Below, in pieces: positions 42,681 to 51,123 of a DNA stretch of 55,534 nt (its first letter is position 1; each line of letters opens with the position of its first letter). The DNA is from Zavarzinella formosa DSM 19928. GTDB taxonomy: Bacteria; Planctomycetota; Planctomycetia; Gemmatales; Gemmataceae. Under the pieces are notes generated by a model that was not told the origin of the DNA, searched no databases, and saw only the letters and a list, made by a program, of their open reading frames with translations. The stretch is taken from NCBI RefSeq assembly GCF_000255705.1, contig NZ_JH636450.1, positions 1 to 55,534 on the forward strand, read 5' to 3'. The position numbers and the translations under genes are program-made.

Positions 42681-43720
42681 GTGATCTTGGGGATCGATCC
42701 GAAGGTGGACTACGCCTTCAAAAAATTGTTCGGCTCTCCCGCCCACAAGAACCTGTTGATCCATCTGTTGAACGCGCTAATGGTGATGCGATTACGGGCT
42801 CCCATCACCGACATCGAAATTCTGAACCCGTTCAGCGTGAAGGTATCCCCGGAGGACAAGCTCTCGATCCTCGACGTGAAGGCCCGCGACGCCGACGGCC
42901 GGTTGTATCTTGTGGAAATGCAAGTGCTGGCGACGGACGGCTTCCCGGGCGGTGCGTGTATTATTGGTCCAAGAGATATGTGGAACAACTGCATCAAGGC
43001 GAAAACTACGGCGAACTCCGGCCGACGATCATGATCTCGTTCCTCGACCACGTGTTGTTCGACACGCCCGGCCACCACACGGTGTTTCATCTGCGGGCGG
43101 ACCAACCCCCGGAGCTTCTTCTGTCGGATCAATTCGAGATGCACTTTGTGGAACTCCCCAAGTTTCGCCTCGAAGCCGAGGAACTGCGAACCTCGCTTGA
43201 TCGCTGGTGCTACCTGATGCGCCACGCGGAGGAATTGGACACGGCCAACTTGCCCGAACCGATGAAAGATGAAACAATCAGGGAAGCCGTGAACGTGCTG
43301 GAGCAACTGGCCATGACTGACGCCGAACGCCTCGTCTATGAAGAACGCTGGATGGGCCGGGCCGATCACACTGCCCGAGAACGGCGCTACGCGCGATTGG
43401 AGAGGGAACTTGGCGAAAAGATGAGTCAACTCGCCGAACGAGACCGGCAGGCCGCCGAACGAGACCGGCAGGCCGCCGAACAGCAGAAGCAGATTGCCGA
43501 ACAGCAAAAGCAGGCTGCCCGGCAGGAGGCGAGAGCCGTTCTCCGGGAGACGATTTTGTCCCGGTTCCTGTTGGAAGGGTTGCCGCTGGCGAACCGGGTG
43601 GCGGGCGTGGAAGATCTGGAAACGCTGGAGCGTTTGTCCCATCAATTAGCGGAATCCGCGACAGCCGTCGAGTTTGAGGCGGTTCTCAATTCTGTGTCGC
43701 CGGTCCCGCGTCCCGGATGA
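42681..43720 (+). pseudogene. Rpn-family PD-(D/E)XK nuclease gene with a frameshift
   Basis: The GTG start (42681, with CGGAG upstream) opens ILGIDPKVDYAFKKLFGS, the Rpn/PDDEXK family N-terminus, through the catalytic-type LSILDVKARDADGRLYLVEM-Q. At about 42944-42952 (TTCCCGGGCGG) this frame diverges to a stop at 43034. The -1 frame continues as RCVYYWSKRYVEQLHQGENY, exactly what family members show next, and runs to 43720. The rebuilt product is about 346 residues, ending in a coiled coil made of a 21-base tandem duplication (43432-43473). It is a one-base deletion, a sequencing error, or less likely programmed -1 frameshifting. It overlaps the convergent kinase gene by 35 bases. Confidence 0.85.
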
Positions 43721-46517
43721 CCAGTTCGCGGATGCGCAGAGTCTTTTCGGGTGTGGTCCCGTCGTTTCGGAGGCCGATTCGCACGGCCATGTCCCGGTCC
43801 GGCGACAGTTGGCGGGTGGTGATCTGCCATTCCCCCCGCGTGTCATTTAACGTCGCCCCGTGGCGGGCCATCGGCTGGCGGGCATCCTTGATGTCCAACA
43901 TCCCCGTCCCGCCCCCGTCGGTTCGGTAAGTCACCCGGACTTCGTATCGCCGCCCCGCGACCAGCTTCGCCAAGGGGCGGGAGCTGTGCATTTCGGCGAT
44001 GCTGCCATTCCCCCGCAACGCGACGATCTCTCCGCTGCCCGGCGGCGCGAACTGGAAGTCCGCCGTGCCGATGCCTCGTCCCCTGCCGCTCCACAAGCCG
44101 GGCCAGGTTCCCGGCGCCCCCCCCTCGACGGGTTCGTCGCCCCGCATCTTGGTGAGAAAACCACGGGCGGGTGTTTCCAGCCGGTAGACGATCTCGGAAT
44201 CGGATTCGGGGGTGAGGTCCAGGATCTCCAGCGACCGCAGATGCAACGTCCCCCTGGCTCGTGTGCCGAATCCCGGCGACACTTCGTGCCGGAAACTCAG
44301 GAAGGCGGGGCCGTCGTGGTCTGGCTTCAGGATGGCTTGGGACACGCGGGAAACGCTTTGCTCGCCCAACGGTAATTCGGCGAAATCGGCCTGGCCCGCC
44401 GCGAGGCCGATTCCCAAGGAAGCTCGGCCGCCGGAAGGGAGACGATAATCATAACGGACCAGATAGGTGTGCCCCCTGGCCAGCGAAATCTGCGGATCGG
44501 GGGTGAACAGGCTTGTCCCCTCGGCCACCGAGATCACCCGCGAAACCGAACCGGTTTCCACGGCGACCATCGCGGGAAGGGAGCAATCCGGCTCGGGATC
44601 GATGCTCCACTCCTCGGGGAACCGCCCCGCCCCCGAGCGGGCGATCTCCCCGCCCCGGACGGCCCGCGTCATCACGCCGGACGTCATCATCCGGGGATTG
44701 AGCTGACAAATCGCCCGGCCGATGGCGGGATCGAAATCCTCCTCAATGATCTCGACCGACCGAACCTCCAGCCTCGCGCCTCCGGCGGCTTTCCACGCCG
44801 TGAATCCGACGCTCAGCCGGGCGGGGGTGGCGGGCGATTCCAACCATTCGACGGTTCCCTCTCCGTCCGGCGTCTCCGCGAGCCGGCGGGCAAAGGAACG
44901 ATCCGAATTCCAAATCGAAAACACTTCCGCCCGCAGCCCTTGCGGACAACGATAGGCCACGCGGCAACGGTAATGGCGGCCGGGTTGCATGCTCGCCAGA
45001 CTGCGGCCGAGTTCCAATTGCGTGTGGCCGGGGCCGTCGATCGTTTCGACGAACAGCCGGGCCTCTTCGGCGGCCGTCTCCAGCCCGCCGCGCCCGGTCG
45101 TCCCTTCCACGGAAGTCAGATTCCATTTCGACGGCCACGCTCCGGCCATTTCCGTCATGGCCAGCCGGTTCACCGTCGCCGATCCCGGTTCCATTGCTCT
45201 GAAATCCATCCACAAAACGGTTCGAGTTGGTTCCGATGGTTCGGACACGCTCGCCAACTGATTGGCGGTCGGCGTTCCCTCGTTCGTCTCGGGCGTCCGC
45301 CAGTTTGCCCATGCCACCAATGCCGAGAGACCCAAGACACAGGCGGCCGCCGAAATGATTGGCCGCCGTGTTAACCGGCGAACGGGCCGGGCCGGTTCCG
45401 GCTCAGGTGATTGTGGGTCAGGCAACGTGACGCAGACAATATCGGACGATTGTTCGACGGTGTCTTCCATCAGGTTGACAACCGTGTCATCAAGGGTCTG
45501 CGGCTCGGACCACGGTTCGAGGAGACGGATGACCTCATCCATGTTCGTCGGGCGCCGGGCCGGATCACCGGCCATCATGCGACGGACGACCCCCGACAGC
45601 GCGCGCGGGATTTCCGGTTGCAGATGATGGAGCGGCGGAGCCTCGCGGTGCCGGACCGACGTGAGATGCCGGGTCGGTTGGTCGTGAAACGGGGAGCGCC
45701 CGGTCAGGAGCGCGTATAAGGTTGCCCCGAGGGAATAAACGTCCGCCCGTTGATCCACTTTGTCGGGATCGATGATTTGTTCCGGGGCGGCATATTCGGG
45801 CGTGCAAATCACAGTGCCCTTGTCGAGCCGGGCTGTCAACTGGTCGTCCAGTTCCCCGTTGAAGCGAGCGAGCCCCAAATCGAGGATTTTGATGGTCCCC
45901 GTCTCGTCCAGCAGCAGATTGCCGGGTTTCACATCCCGGTGGATCATTTGCCGTTCATGGGCGTGATTCAGCCCGGTCGCGGCTTTGATGGCATGTTTCA
46001 CCGCCTTATGCGTCGACAACGAGCCGGATTCCCGCAGGACGCGGTCGAGATCTCTTCCGGCGACGTATTCCATCACGAAGAAATGGAATCCATCCGATTC
46101 CATCAAGTCATAGGCCCGGACGATGTTCGGATGGTCAAGCGCGGCGACCACCCGGGCCTCCCGCTTGAAACGCTCCCGCATCACCGGATCGGCGGCCATC
46201 GACTTCGGCAAAATCTTGATGGCCACCTGTCGCCGCAAATGCTGATGTTCGGCGAGGAAAACGCGGGACATCCCCCCCCGGCCAAGGGGGCGCAGAATCC
46301 GGTACGGCCCCAGAAAGGGGGGAACATGGGAAAAGGACTCGGCGTGCGAATGTTGCTTCACGAAGGCCGACCCGGCGGTGAAAATGTCGTCCTCGCCGTC
46401 AACGGGCGGCGAGCCGGCCGTCAGCCTTCTCGTGTCCGAACTCCGGGCGGCCGACGACAGTTCCTGCCCCGGTTTCAGGGGTTTGACCAGTCGAAATGTG
46501 GGGTCCGAATCAGGCAT
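43686..46517 (-). CDS. Receptor-like Hanks-type Ser/Thr kinase with extracytoplasmic jelly-roll-like modules
   Basis: This is a 943-residue membrane kinase. The cytoplasmic kinase domain (about 71-334) has G-loop GRGGMS (79-84), VAIK lysine K101, HRDVKPGN (193-200), DLG (213-215, in place of DFG) and YAAPE (242-246). A Pro/Glu-rich linker and one membrane helix (about 387-405) follow. The outer 500 residues look like three beta jelly-roll (carbohydrate-binding-like) modules; recurring phrases are GRHYRCRVAYRC, GHTYLVRYDYRL and GRRYEVRVTYRT, each followed by a strand such as ARLEVRSVEI or LRIRELVIRD. The ATG at 46517 has GGAAGG upstream. It is divergent from the type II secretion cluster. An outer ligand controlling the kinase is inference. 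Confidence 0.9.
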   Translation of the reverse strand: MPDSDPTFRLVKPLKPGQELSSAARSSDTRRLTAGSPPVDGEDDIFTAGSAFVKQHSHAESFSHVPPFLGPYRILRPLGRGGMSRVFLAEHQHLRRQVAIKILPKSMAADPVMRERFKREARVVAALDHPNIVRAYDLMESDGFHFFVMEYVAGRDLDRVLRESGSLSTHKAVKHAIKAATGLNHAHERQMIHRDVKPGNLLLDETGTIKILDLGLARFNGELDDQLTARLDKGTVICTPEYAAPEQIIDPDKVDQRADVYSLGATLYALLTGRSPFHDQPTRHLTSVRHREAPPLHHLQPEIPRALSGVVRRMMAGDPARRPTNMDEVIRLLEPWSEPQTLDDTVVNLMEDTVEQSSDIVCVTLPDPQSPEPEPARPVRRLTRRPIISAAACVLGLSALVAWANWRTPETNEGTPTANQLASVSEPSEPTRTVLWMDFRAMEPGSATVNRLAMTEMAGAWPSKWNLTSVEGTTGRGGLETAAEEARLFVETIDGPGHTQLELGRSLASMQPGRHYRCRVAYRCPQGLRAEVFSIWNSDRSFARRLAETPDGEGTVEWLESPATPARLSVGFTAWKAAGGARLEVRSVEIIEEDFDPAIGRAICQLNPRMMTSGVMTRAVRGGEIARSGAGRFPEEWSIDPEPDCSLPAMVAVETGSVSRVISVAEGTSLFTPDPQISLARGHTYLVRYDYRLPSGGRASLGIGLAAGQADFAELPLGEQSVSRVSQAILKPDHDGPAFLSFRHEVSPGFGTRARGTLHLRSLEILDLTPESDSEIVYRLETPARGFLTKMRGDEPVEGGAPGTWPGLWSGRGRGIGTADFQFAPPGSGEIVALRGNGSIAEMHSSRPLAKLVAGRRYEVRVTYRTDGGGTGMLDIKDARQPMARHGATLNDTRGEWQITTRQLSPDRDMAVRIGLRNDGTTPEKTLRIRELVIRDAGPATQN

Positions 46518-46552
46518 CCGTTTGCCTTCCGAGTGCGGCGAGAACTGTGACG

Positions 46553-46587
46553 TGCTGGAAAATGATCGCAAAAACCATTTTCCAGCA
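46553..46587. promoter_or_regulatory. Hairpin in the kinase leader region
   Basis: TGCTGGAAAATG (46553-46564) pairs perfectly with CATTTTCCAGCA (46576-46587), with an 11-base loop. It lies 36-70 bases upstream of the kinase start. It could be an operator palindrome or a leader RNA structure. The remaining part of the 46518-46905 gap shows only the possible gspG promoter below. Confidence 0.4.
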
Positions 46588-46833
46588 TGGACAGCATGGC
46601 CCGGATAACCCGCAAAGACAAACGTTTGTGAAGGTTGCGCAAGGAAAGTGTTCGCGCGGTGCCTGTAACTTTTCGGCACGTGTGGAAAGATGAACCCGGA
46701 AGCCCGAAACCGAGTTGTCGGCATTATTTTGGGGCAGAAATCCATCAGGCGGTTTTAAGGTGGCGGAAAGAACAGGAAGCCATGCCCGCAAAGATTGGCC
46801 AAACTCTTTCCCGGCTTGGGCAATTTTCTCTCA

Positions 46834-46863
46834 TGACCCTTTAAGGACGTTCTCGGATATACT
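46834..46863 (+). promoter_or_regulatory. Possible sigma70-type promoter of the gspG operon
   Basis: TATACT (46858-46863) is a good -10 match. TGACCC (46834-46839), 18 bases upstream, is a weak -35 match. The ATG of gspG follows at 46906, with CAGGAG at 46891-46896. Confidence 0.35.
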
Positions 46864-46905
46864 GTCTACAGCATCCCTCGTCGCCCCCCGCAGGAGTTCC
46901 CTCCC

Positions 46906-47304
46906 ATGATCTTGGTTCAACCGCAAAGCCCCGCGCGACGCCGTTCGGCGTTCACGTTGCTTGAAGTGCTGGTCGTCGTGGCCATCATTCTGGTGCTGGC
47001 GTCCGTCGCCACCGTGGCTGTCCTTCAGGTCCAGAAGGAAAACAAGAATGACATCGCTAAAATCCAGGCGATCAGCCTGCAAAAAGCACTCCAGACGTAC
47101 ATCATCAAAAACGAAGGCAACCCGCCGAATTCGCTTCAGGACATCATCCGCTACATCGATGGCGGCGACGTGAGCAAACTGACCGACCCGTGGGGCAACC
47201 AGTTCCAAATGGGCAGCACTCAGAACAATGATGTGACGAGCTATTACATTCATACGAGCAACCCCGAGACAGGTGCGGAAATCCGCAGCGACACGAAGAA
47301 ATAA
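46906..47304 (+). CDS. gspG: Type II secretion major pseudopilin GspG
   Basis: This is a 132-residue protein. The prepilin leader is RRRSA with cleavage before F16, followed by FTLLEVLVVVAIILVLASVA with glutamate at +5 (E20). The globular part has the GspG arrangement: a long helix (IQAISLQKALQTYIIKNEG), then PPNSLQDIIRY and the conserved LTDPWGNQFQM. The length fits the family. It begins a same-strand run of pseudopilin and assembly genes. Prepilin peptidase, gspE and gspF are not in the window. Confidence 0.95.
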   Translation: MILVQPQSPARRRSAFTLLEVLVVVAIILVLASVATVAVLQVQKENKNDIAKIQAISLQKALQTYIIKNEGNPPNSLQDIIRYIDGGDVSKLTDPWGNQFQMGSTQNNDVTSYYIHTSNPETGAEIRSDTKK

Positions 47305-47338
47305 ACTCCGATCTCCTCCACTTGAAAGGGGCCTTCGC

Positions 47339-47896
47339 ATGACCCGCCCCGCAGTCCGGTCCGGTTACACGCTCATCGAAGTTCTCCTTGTCATGGCGAT
47401 TTTGGTGTCCTTCGCGGCCATCGCGATGCCGAGCATCAGCGCGATGTACGGGGATATTCGTGTGAAGGCCGCCGCCGACCAGGTGCGCGGGTCGTGGACA
47501 GAATGCCGCGCTTATTCCATTGACGAGGGGCGGCCCTATCGCTTTGCGGTGCAGCCCAACACCGGCAAGTTTCGCATCGCCCCAGACTCGCCCGAGTCTT
47601 GGGGCGGTTCATCAGGAGATTCGAGCGCCTCCGTCAGCGAGGACACCGCCCTGCCCTCGCACACCAGCGAGGGAGAATTGCCGAAGTCGATCGTCTTCAC
47701 TGTGCCCGACGGACTCGGCGAAACCAGCGCGGACGGCTGGACTACCGTTGTCACCTTTTTGCCGGACGGTTCTTGCGCGTCAGACCGCGAAATCACTCTC
47801 AGTGCGGACGACGACACCAGCCCCATCGTGATTCGGGTGCGGGCAATGACCGGGGCCGTCAGCGTGCGAAACGCACCCAAAACGGGGGGCAAGTGA
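47339..47896 (+). CDS. gspH: Minor pseudopilin, GspH-like
   Basis: This 185-residue protein has leader MTRPAVRSG followed by YTLIEVLLVMAILVSFAAIA, with E14 at +5. A GspH-type globular domain follows, with IRVKAAADQVRGSWTECRAY after the helix and a beta-rich end (YRFAVQPNTGKF, IVIRVRAMTGAVSV). A Ser/Gly/Asp-rich loop (SWGGSSGDSSASVSEDTALP) is inserted. AAAGGGG supports the ATG at 47339, 34 bases after gspG. Type IV pilin minor subunits are similar, so H is assigned mostly from order. Confidence 0.8.
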   Translation: MTRPAVRSGYTLIEVLLVMAILVSFAAIAMPSISAMYGDIRVKAAADQVRGSWTECRAYSIDEGRPYRFAVQPNTGKFRIAPDSPESWGGSSGDSSASVSEDTALPSHTSEGELPKSIVFTVPDGLGETSADGWTTVVTFLPDGSCASDREITLSADDDTSPIVIRVRAMTGAVSVRNAPKTGGK

Positions 47897-47897
47897 C

Positions 47898-48512
47898 ATG
47901 CGATTGCGATCCGTTTCCCGTCGGCGGCCTGGCATCACCCTCTTGGAGGTGCTTGTTTCCACGGCGATGTTCTTGTTCTCGCTGGTCGCCATTGGCCAGC
48001 TCATGAGTTCCTCGGCCGACCAGGCCTTGGAGATCAGCCAGTTGACCAGGGCCAACCGGTTGTGCCAGTCCAAATTGAACGACTTCGTCTCCGGGGTGGA
48101 AAGCGTCAGTTCCGGCGGCGGCGGTGTCTTTGACGAAGAACCGGACTGGTCATGGTCCGCCGAATGCACGGCCGACGGCACGGCCGTGAACCTTTACAAG
48201 GTCAAGATCACCGTTTCACGGGACACGCCTCGCGGTAAAGTCGAGATTATCCTGGCCCAATATGTGTTCGACCCGACCCAAAAGGGGTTGCTGGCCGACA
48301 CGAGCACGACAACTTCTTCTTCCTCCTCTTCCGGGTCAACCACCTCGGGTTCGACTGGAGGAACCACCGGGGCGGGCGCCACCGGGGGCGGGGCAACCAA
48401 GGGAGGCGGAGGAGGCGCGGGTGGTGGAGGAGGCGCGGGCGGCGGAGGTGGTGGTGGAGGCGCGGGGGGTGGCGGAGGCGGAGGTGGTGGCCGAGGAGGG
48501 GGCAAGTCATGA
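47898..48512 (+). CDS. gspI: Minor pseudopilin, GspI-like, with poly-glycine tail
   Basis: This 204-residue protein has leader MRLRSVSRRRPG, then ITLLEVLVSTAMFLFSLVAI with E17 at +5. The pseudopilin fold ends near residue 140. The last 60 or so residues are low complexity: a Thr/Ser stretch, then almost pure glycine with scattered alanine. That tail may be flexible surface linker or a repeat-expansion artefact. The start follows the gspH stop by one base, and the stop overlaps the gspJ start (ATGA). Confidence 0.85.
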   Translation: MRLRSVSRRRPGITLLEVLVSTAMFLFSLVAIGQLMSSSADQALEISQLTRANRLCQSKLNDFVSGVESVSSGGGGVFDEEPDWSWSAECTADGTAVNLYKVKITVSRDTPRGKVEIILAQYVFDPTQKGLLADTSTTTSSSSSSGSTTSGSTGGTTGAGATGGGATKGGGGGAGGGGGAGGGGGGGGAGGGGGGGGGRGGGKS

Positions 48513-49336
48513 GACTTCAGACAATCAGACGACGTTCCGGCTTCACGTTGTTGGAAGTGTTGCTGGCCAGCGCGCTGGCCCTCGTGCTGATGGCCGCCCT
48601 TTATGTGGCCCTTGATATCCAACTCCGGCTCGCCAGCAGCGGACGCGACCTTATTGAACAAGCCACGTTGGAACGGGCCGTCACCCAGCGGTTTGAAAGC
48701 GACTTGGTGATGGTCCTCGGCCCCGTGGCCCCGGCGGTAAGTTCCACGACGACCACCACCACGACCGACAGCACCGGCGCAACGACGACGACGGATTCCA
48801 GCGACGCCATCACGGATGCGACTTCGACGACGGACACCATCCCGTTTCAAGCCGGAGTGGTCGGGGACACCACGACGCTGACGATCTTCGTCAGTCGGAC
48901 CGTCAAAACCAACTTGCTCCAACAGAACTCTGACAACCCCCCGATTGTCGCGGACATTCGCCGGATCACTTACTGGTTGTTGGCGGATCGCGGTCTGGCC
49001 CGGCAGGAAATTTCCTACGTCACCTCGGAACAAGTGGCGAACATCTCGGACCCGGTGATTGAGCAGGACAAATCCGAGGCCGATTATGTGATCGCAGACG
49101 AAGTCACGGATCTGCTGTTTGAATATTGGGATGGCTCCGCATGGCAGGAAAGCTGGGACGGCACCACTCTCGGGGCCGATGGCAAAACCCCGCAAGGGCC
49201 GCCCGCCGCCATTCGCGTCCATTTTTGGGTGAACGTGCCCGGCAAAGATCCCAAGGAAATCCGGCACACCATCGCCATTCGCTCGGCGGCCGGCCCGGCG
49301 ACTTCGGACGCCGACTTGACGACAACCAACCAGTGA
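48509..49336 (+). CDS. gspJ: Minor pseudopilin, GspJ-like
   Basis: This 275-residue protein has leader MRLQTIRRRSG, then FTLLEVLLASALALVLMAAL with E16 at +5. A GspJ-type body follows with DLIEQATLERAVTQRFESDL and a strand RITYWLLADRGLARQEISYV. A Thr/Asp-rich insert of about 35 residues (TTTTTTDSTGATTTTDSSDA) interrupts the fold. It overlaps gspI by four bases, so the two are probably translationally coupled. Confidence 0.85.
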   Translation: MRLQTIRRRSGFTLLEVLLASALALVLMAALYVALDIQLRLASSGRDLIEQATLERAVTQRFESDLVMVLGPVAPAVSSTTTTTTTDSTGATTTTDSSDAITDATSTTDTIPFQAGVVGDTTTLTIFVSRTVKTNLLQQNSDNPPIVADIRRITYWLLADRGLARQEISYVTSEQVANISDPVIEQDKSEADYVIADEVTDLLFEYWDGSAWQESWDGTTLGADGKTPQGPPAAIRVHFWVNVPGKDPKEIRHTIAIRSAAGPATSDADLTTTNQ

Positions 49337-49366
49337 TCTGACGACAAAATCAACGAGTGACTTTCC

Positions 49367-51013
49367 ATGCTGTTACGGACGACGATCACCGGGCAACGCA
49401 CGACGAACCCCCGCCGGGGCGGATTTGTGATCGTGGCCGTGTTGATGGTGATCGCCGTCCTTATGCTGGCGGCCTACCAGTACAGCTCGCTGATGGACGC
49501 GGAATATCTGGCGGCCGACCGGATGCGGAAGACCAACGAGGCCCGCATTCTGGCCGATTCCGGCATTCATTATGCCTGCGCGATGCTGGCCGACCCGGAC
49601 GCCTTTTCCGGCACGCTCAACAGCAACCCCTACGACAATCCCTCGGTGTTTCAGTCGGTCCTCGTCAAGGAAAGCGACAACGCCAGGGCGCAGGGCCGGT
49701 TCTCGCTGGTCTCCCCGAATTACGCGGACCAGTCCGTGCTTACCTCCGGGATGGCGCCGATGCGGTTCGGCATGATCGACGAGGGGAGCAAGCTGAACAT
49801 CAACGCCCTCTATGCGGCCGACTCCACCGGGCAGGTGCTGCACGACGCGCTGATGAAACTCACGAACATGACGGACGAAATCGCCTGGTGCATCGTTGAC
49901 TGGGTGGACCCGAACGACACCGAAAGCACCGGCGGGGCCGAGAGCCAGTATTACTCGTCGTTGTCCCCGCCGTATCAGTGCAAAAACGGCCCGCTGGACA
50001 CCATTGAGGAGCTGCTGCTGGTCAAGGGGGTGACCCCCCTGCTGCTTTACGGCACGGACATAAACCGCAACGGCAAGACCGACCCCGGCGAGGACGACAG
50101 CCTTGGCTTCACCCTCGGCTGGTCCGCGTTTCTCACCGTCTACAGCCGGGAGCGGAACGTGGATAGCACTGGCGCCAAACGGGTGAACCTCAACGGCAAC
50201 GACCTCAACACGCTCATGACCGACCTGACCACCGCCGTCGGGGCCGATCTCGCCAACTTTATCATTGCCTACCGGATTTATGGGGGAACCAGTTCTTCTT
50301 CCTCCGGTTCCGGTTCCGGTTCCGGTTCCGGCGGATCGGCCCCTTCCCCCAAGGGGGGCGGGATGGGGGGGGGCGGCGGGGCGACCCAGTCCCGGCCGGG
50401 CAGTCCGGCCCAGTTACAACAATCCGTCAATCAGGCGATCACCGCGCAAACACAGCCCAAGCAACGGATTTCCAGCTTGTTTTCGCTGATGGGAGCCTCG
50501 GTCACTGTCACCAGCCAGAACCGCCAGCAACCGTCGATGTCTTTCGCTTCCCCGCTGACCAACGACGGGTCCAGCAGCGACCTGCTTGGCACGCTGCTGG
50601 ACAAATGCACCACCTCGGCCAATGCGGAACTTCCGGCCCGTGTGAATGTGAACACCGCCCCGCACGACGTGCTGATGGCCCTGCCGGGTATGACAGAGCA
50701 GTACGTCCAATCGATCATCAACAACCGCCCCACTTACCTCAACGGCGACGCACAGGACACCACCTTCAACACCGTCGCCTGGCTCATCTCCAGCGGCGGG
50801 ATGAAGTCCACGGATTTGCAGGCGCTGGAGCGCTACATCACCGCCCGCACGCAGGTGTACCGCGTAATCTCGGTCGGCCACTTCGACGAGGTCGGTCCCA
50901 TCGCCCGCATCGAGGCGGTGATTGACGTGAACCAAGGAAAGCCCCGGATCGTTTACTACCGCGATTTGACCGATCAGGGGCGGGCCGTGGACCCTCGCAC
51001 GATCTCACAGTGA
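49367..51013 (+). CDS. gspK: Minor pseudopilin, GspK-like
   Basis: This is a 548-residue protein. After the leader (TTNPRRGG), the hydrophobic helix FVIVAVLMVIAVLMLAAYQY lacks glutamate at +5, which is characteristic of GspK. The body shows the GspK features IDEGSKLNINALYAADSTG, WVDPNDTES and VNVNTAPHDVLMALPGMTEQ (helix-hairpin-helix-like). A Ser/Gly-rich insert (about 305-345) is unusual. GspK caps the pseudopilus tip with GspI and GspJ, which precede it here. Its length is greater than typical because of the inserts. Confidence 0.88.
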   Translation: MLLRTTITGQRTTNPRRGGFVIVAVLMVIAVLMLAAYQYSSLMDAEYLAADRMRKTNEARILADSGIHYACAMLADPDAFSGTLNSNPYDNPSVFQSVLVKESDNARAQGRFSLVSPNYADQSVLTSGMAPMRFGMIDEGSKLNINALYAADSTGQVLHDALMKLTNMTDEIAWCIVDWVDPNDTESTGGAESQYYSSLSPPYQCKNGPLDTIEELLLVKGVTPLLLYGTDINRNGKTDPGEDDSLGFTLGWSAFLTVYSRERNVDSTGAKRVNLNGNDLNTLMTDLTTAVGADLANFIIAYRIYGGTSSSSSGSGSGSGSGGSAPSPKGGGMGGGGGATQSRPGSPAQLQQSVNQAITAQTQPKQRISSLFSLMGASVTVTSQNRQQPSMSFASPLTNDGSSSDLLGTLLDKCTTSANAELPARVNVNTAPHDVLMALPGMTEQYVQSIINNRPTYLNGDAQDTTFNTVAWLISSGGMKSTDLQALERYITARTQVYRVISVGHFDEVGPIARIEAVIDVNQGKPRIVYYRDLTDQGRAVDPRTISQ

Positions 51014-51123
51014 GCCTCCCGGCGATCCGGCACGGAGGCGGCCGCCGGGTTGTCCTTCTGTTTTCATCGGCTGACCGTTTGTAATGGTTGCCCGGTTTAT
51101 TGACTTCAAGCACAGGTGTTCGT

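Noticed and set aside
42560-42960. N-terminal part of the long open frame that reaches 43720
   Set aside because: The first part of that frame is arginine/proline-rich shadow sequence. The genuine N-terminus is in the frame starting at 42681.
48350-48512. Frameshift or assembly error in the GspI poly-glycine tail
   Set aside because: The frame stays open and ends with a proper ATGA overlap onto gspJ, so the tail appears to be in frame. Collapse or expansion of the GC-rich repeat cannot be excluded.
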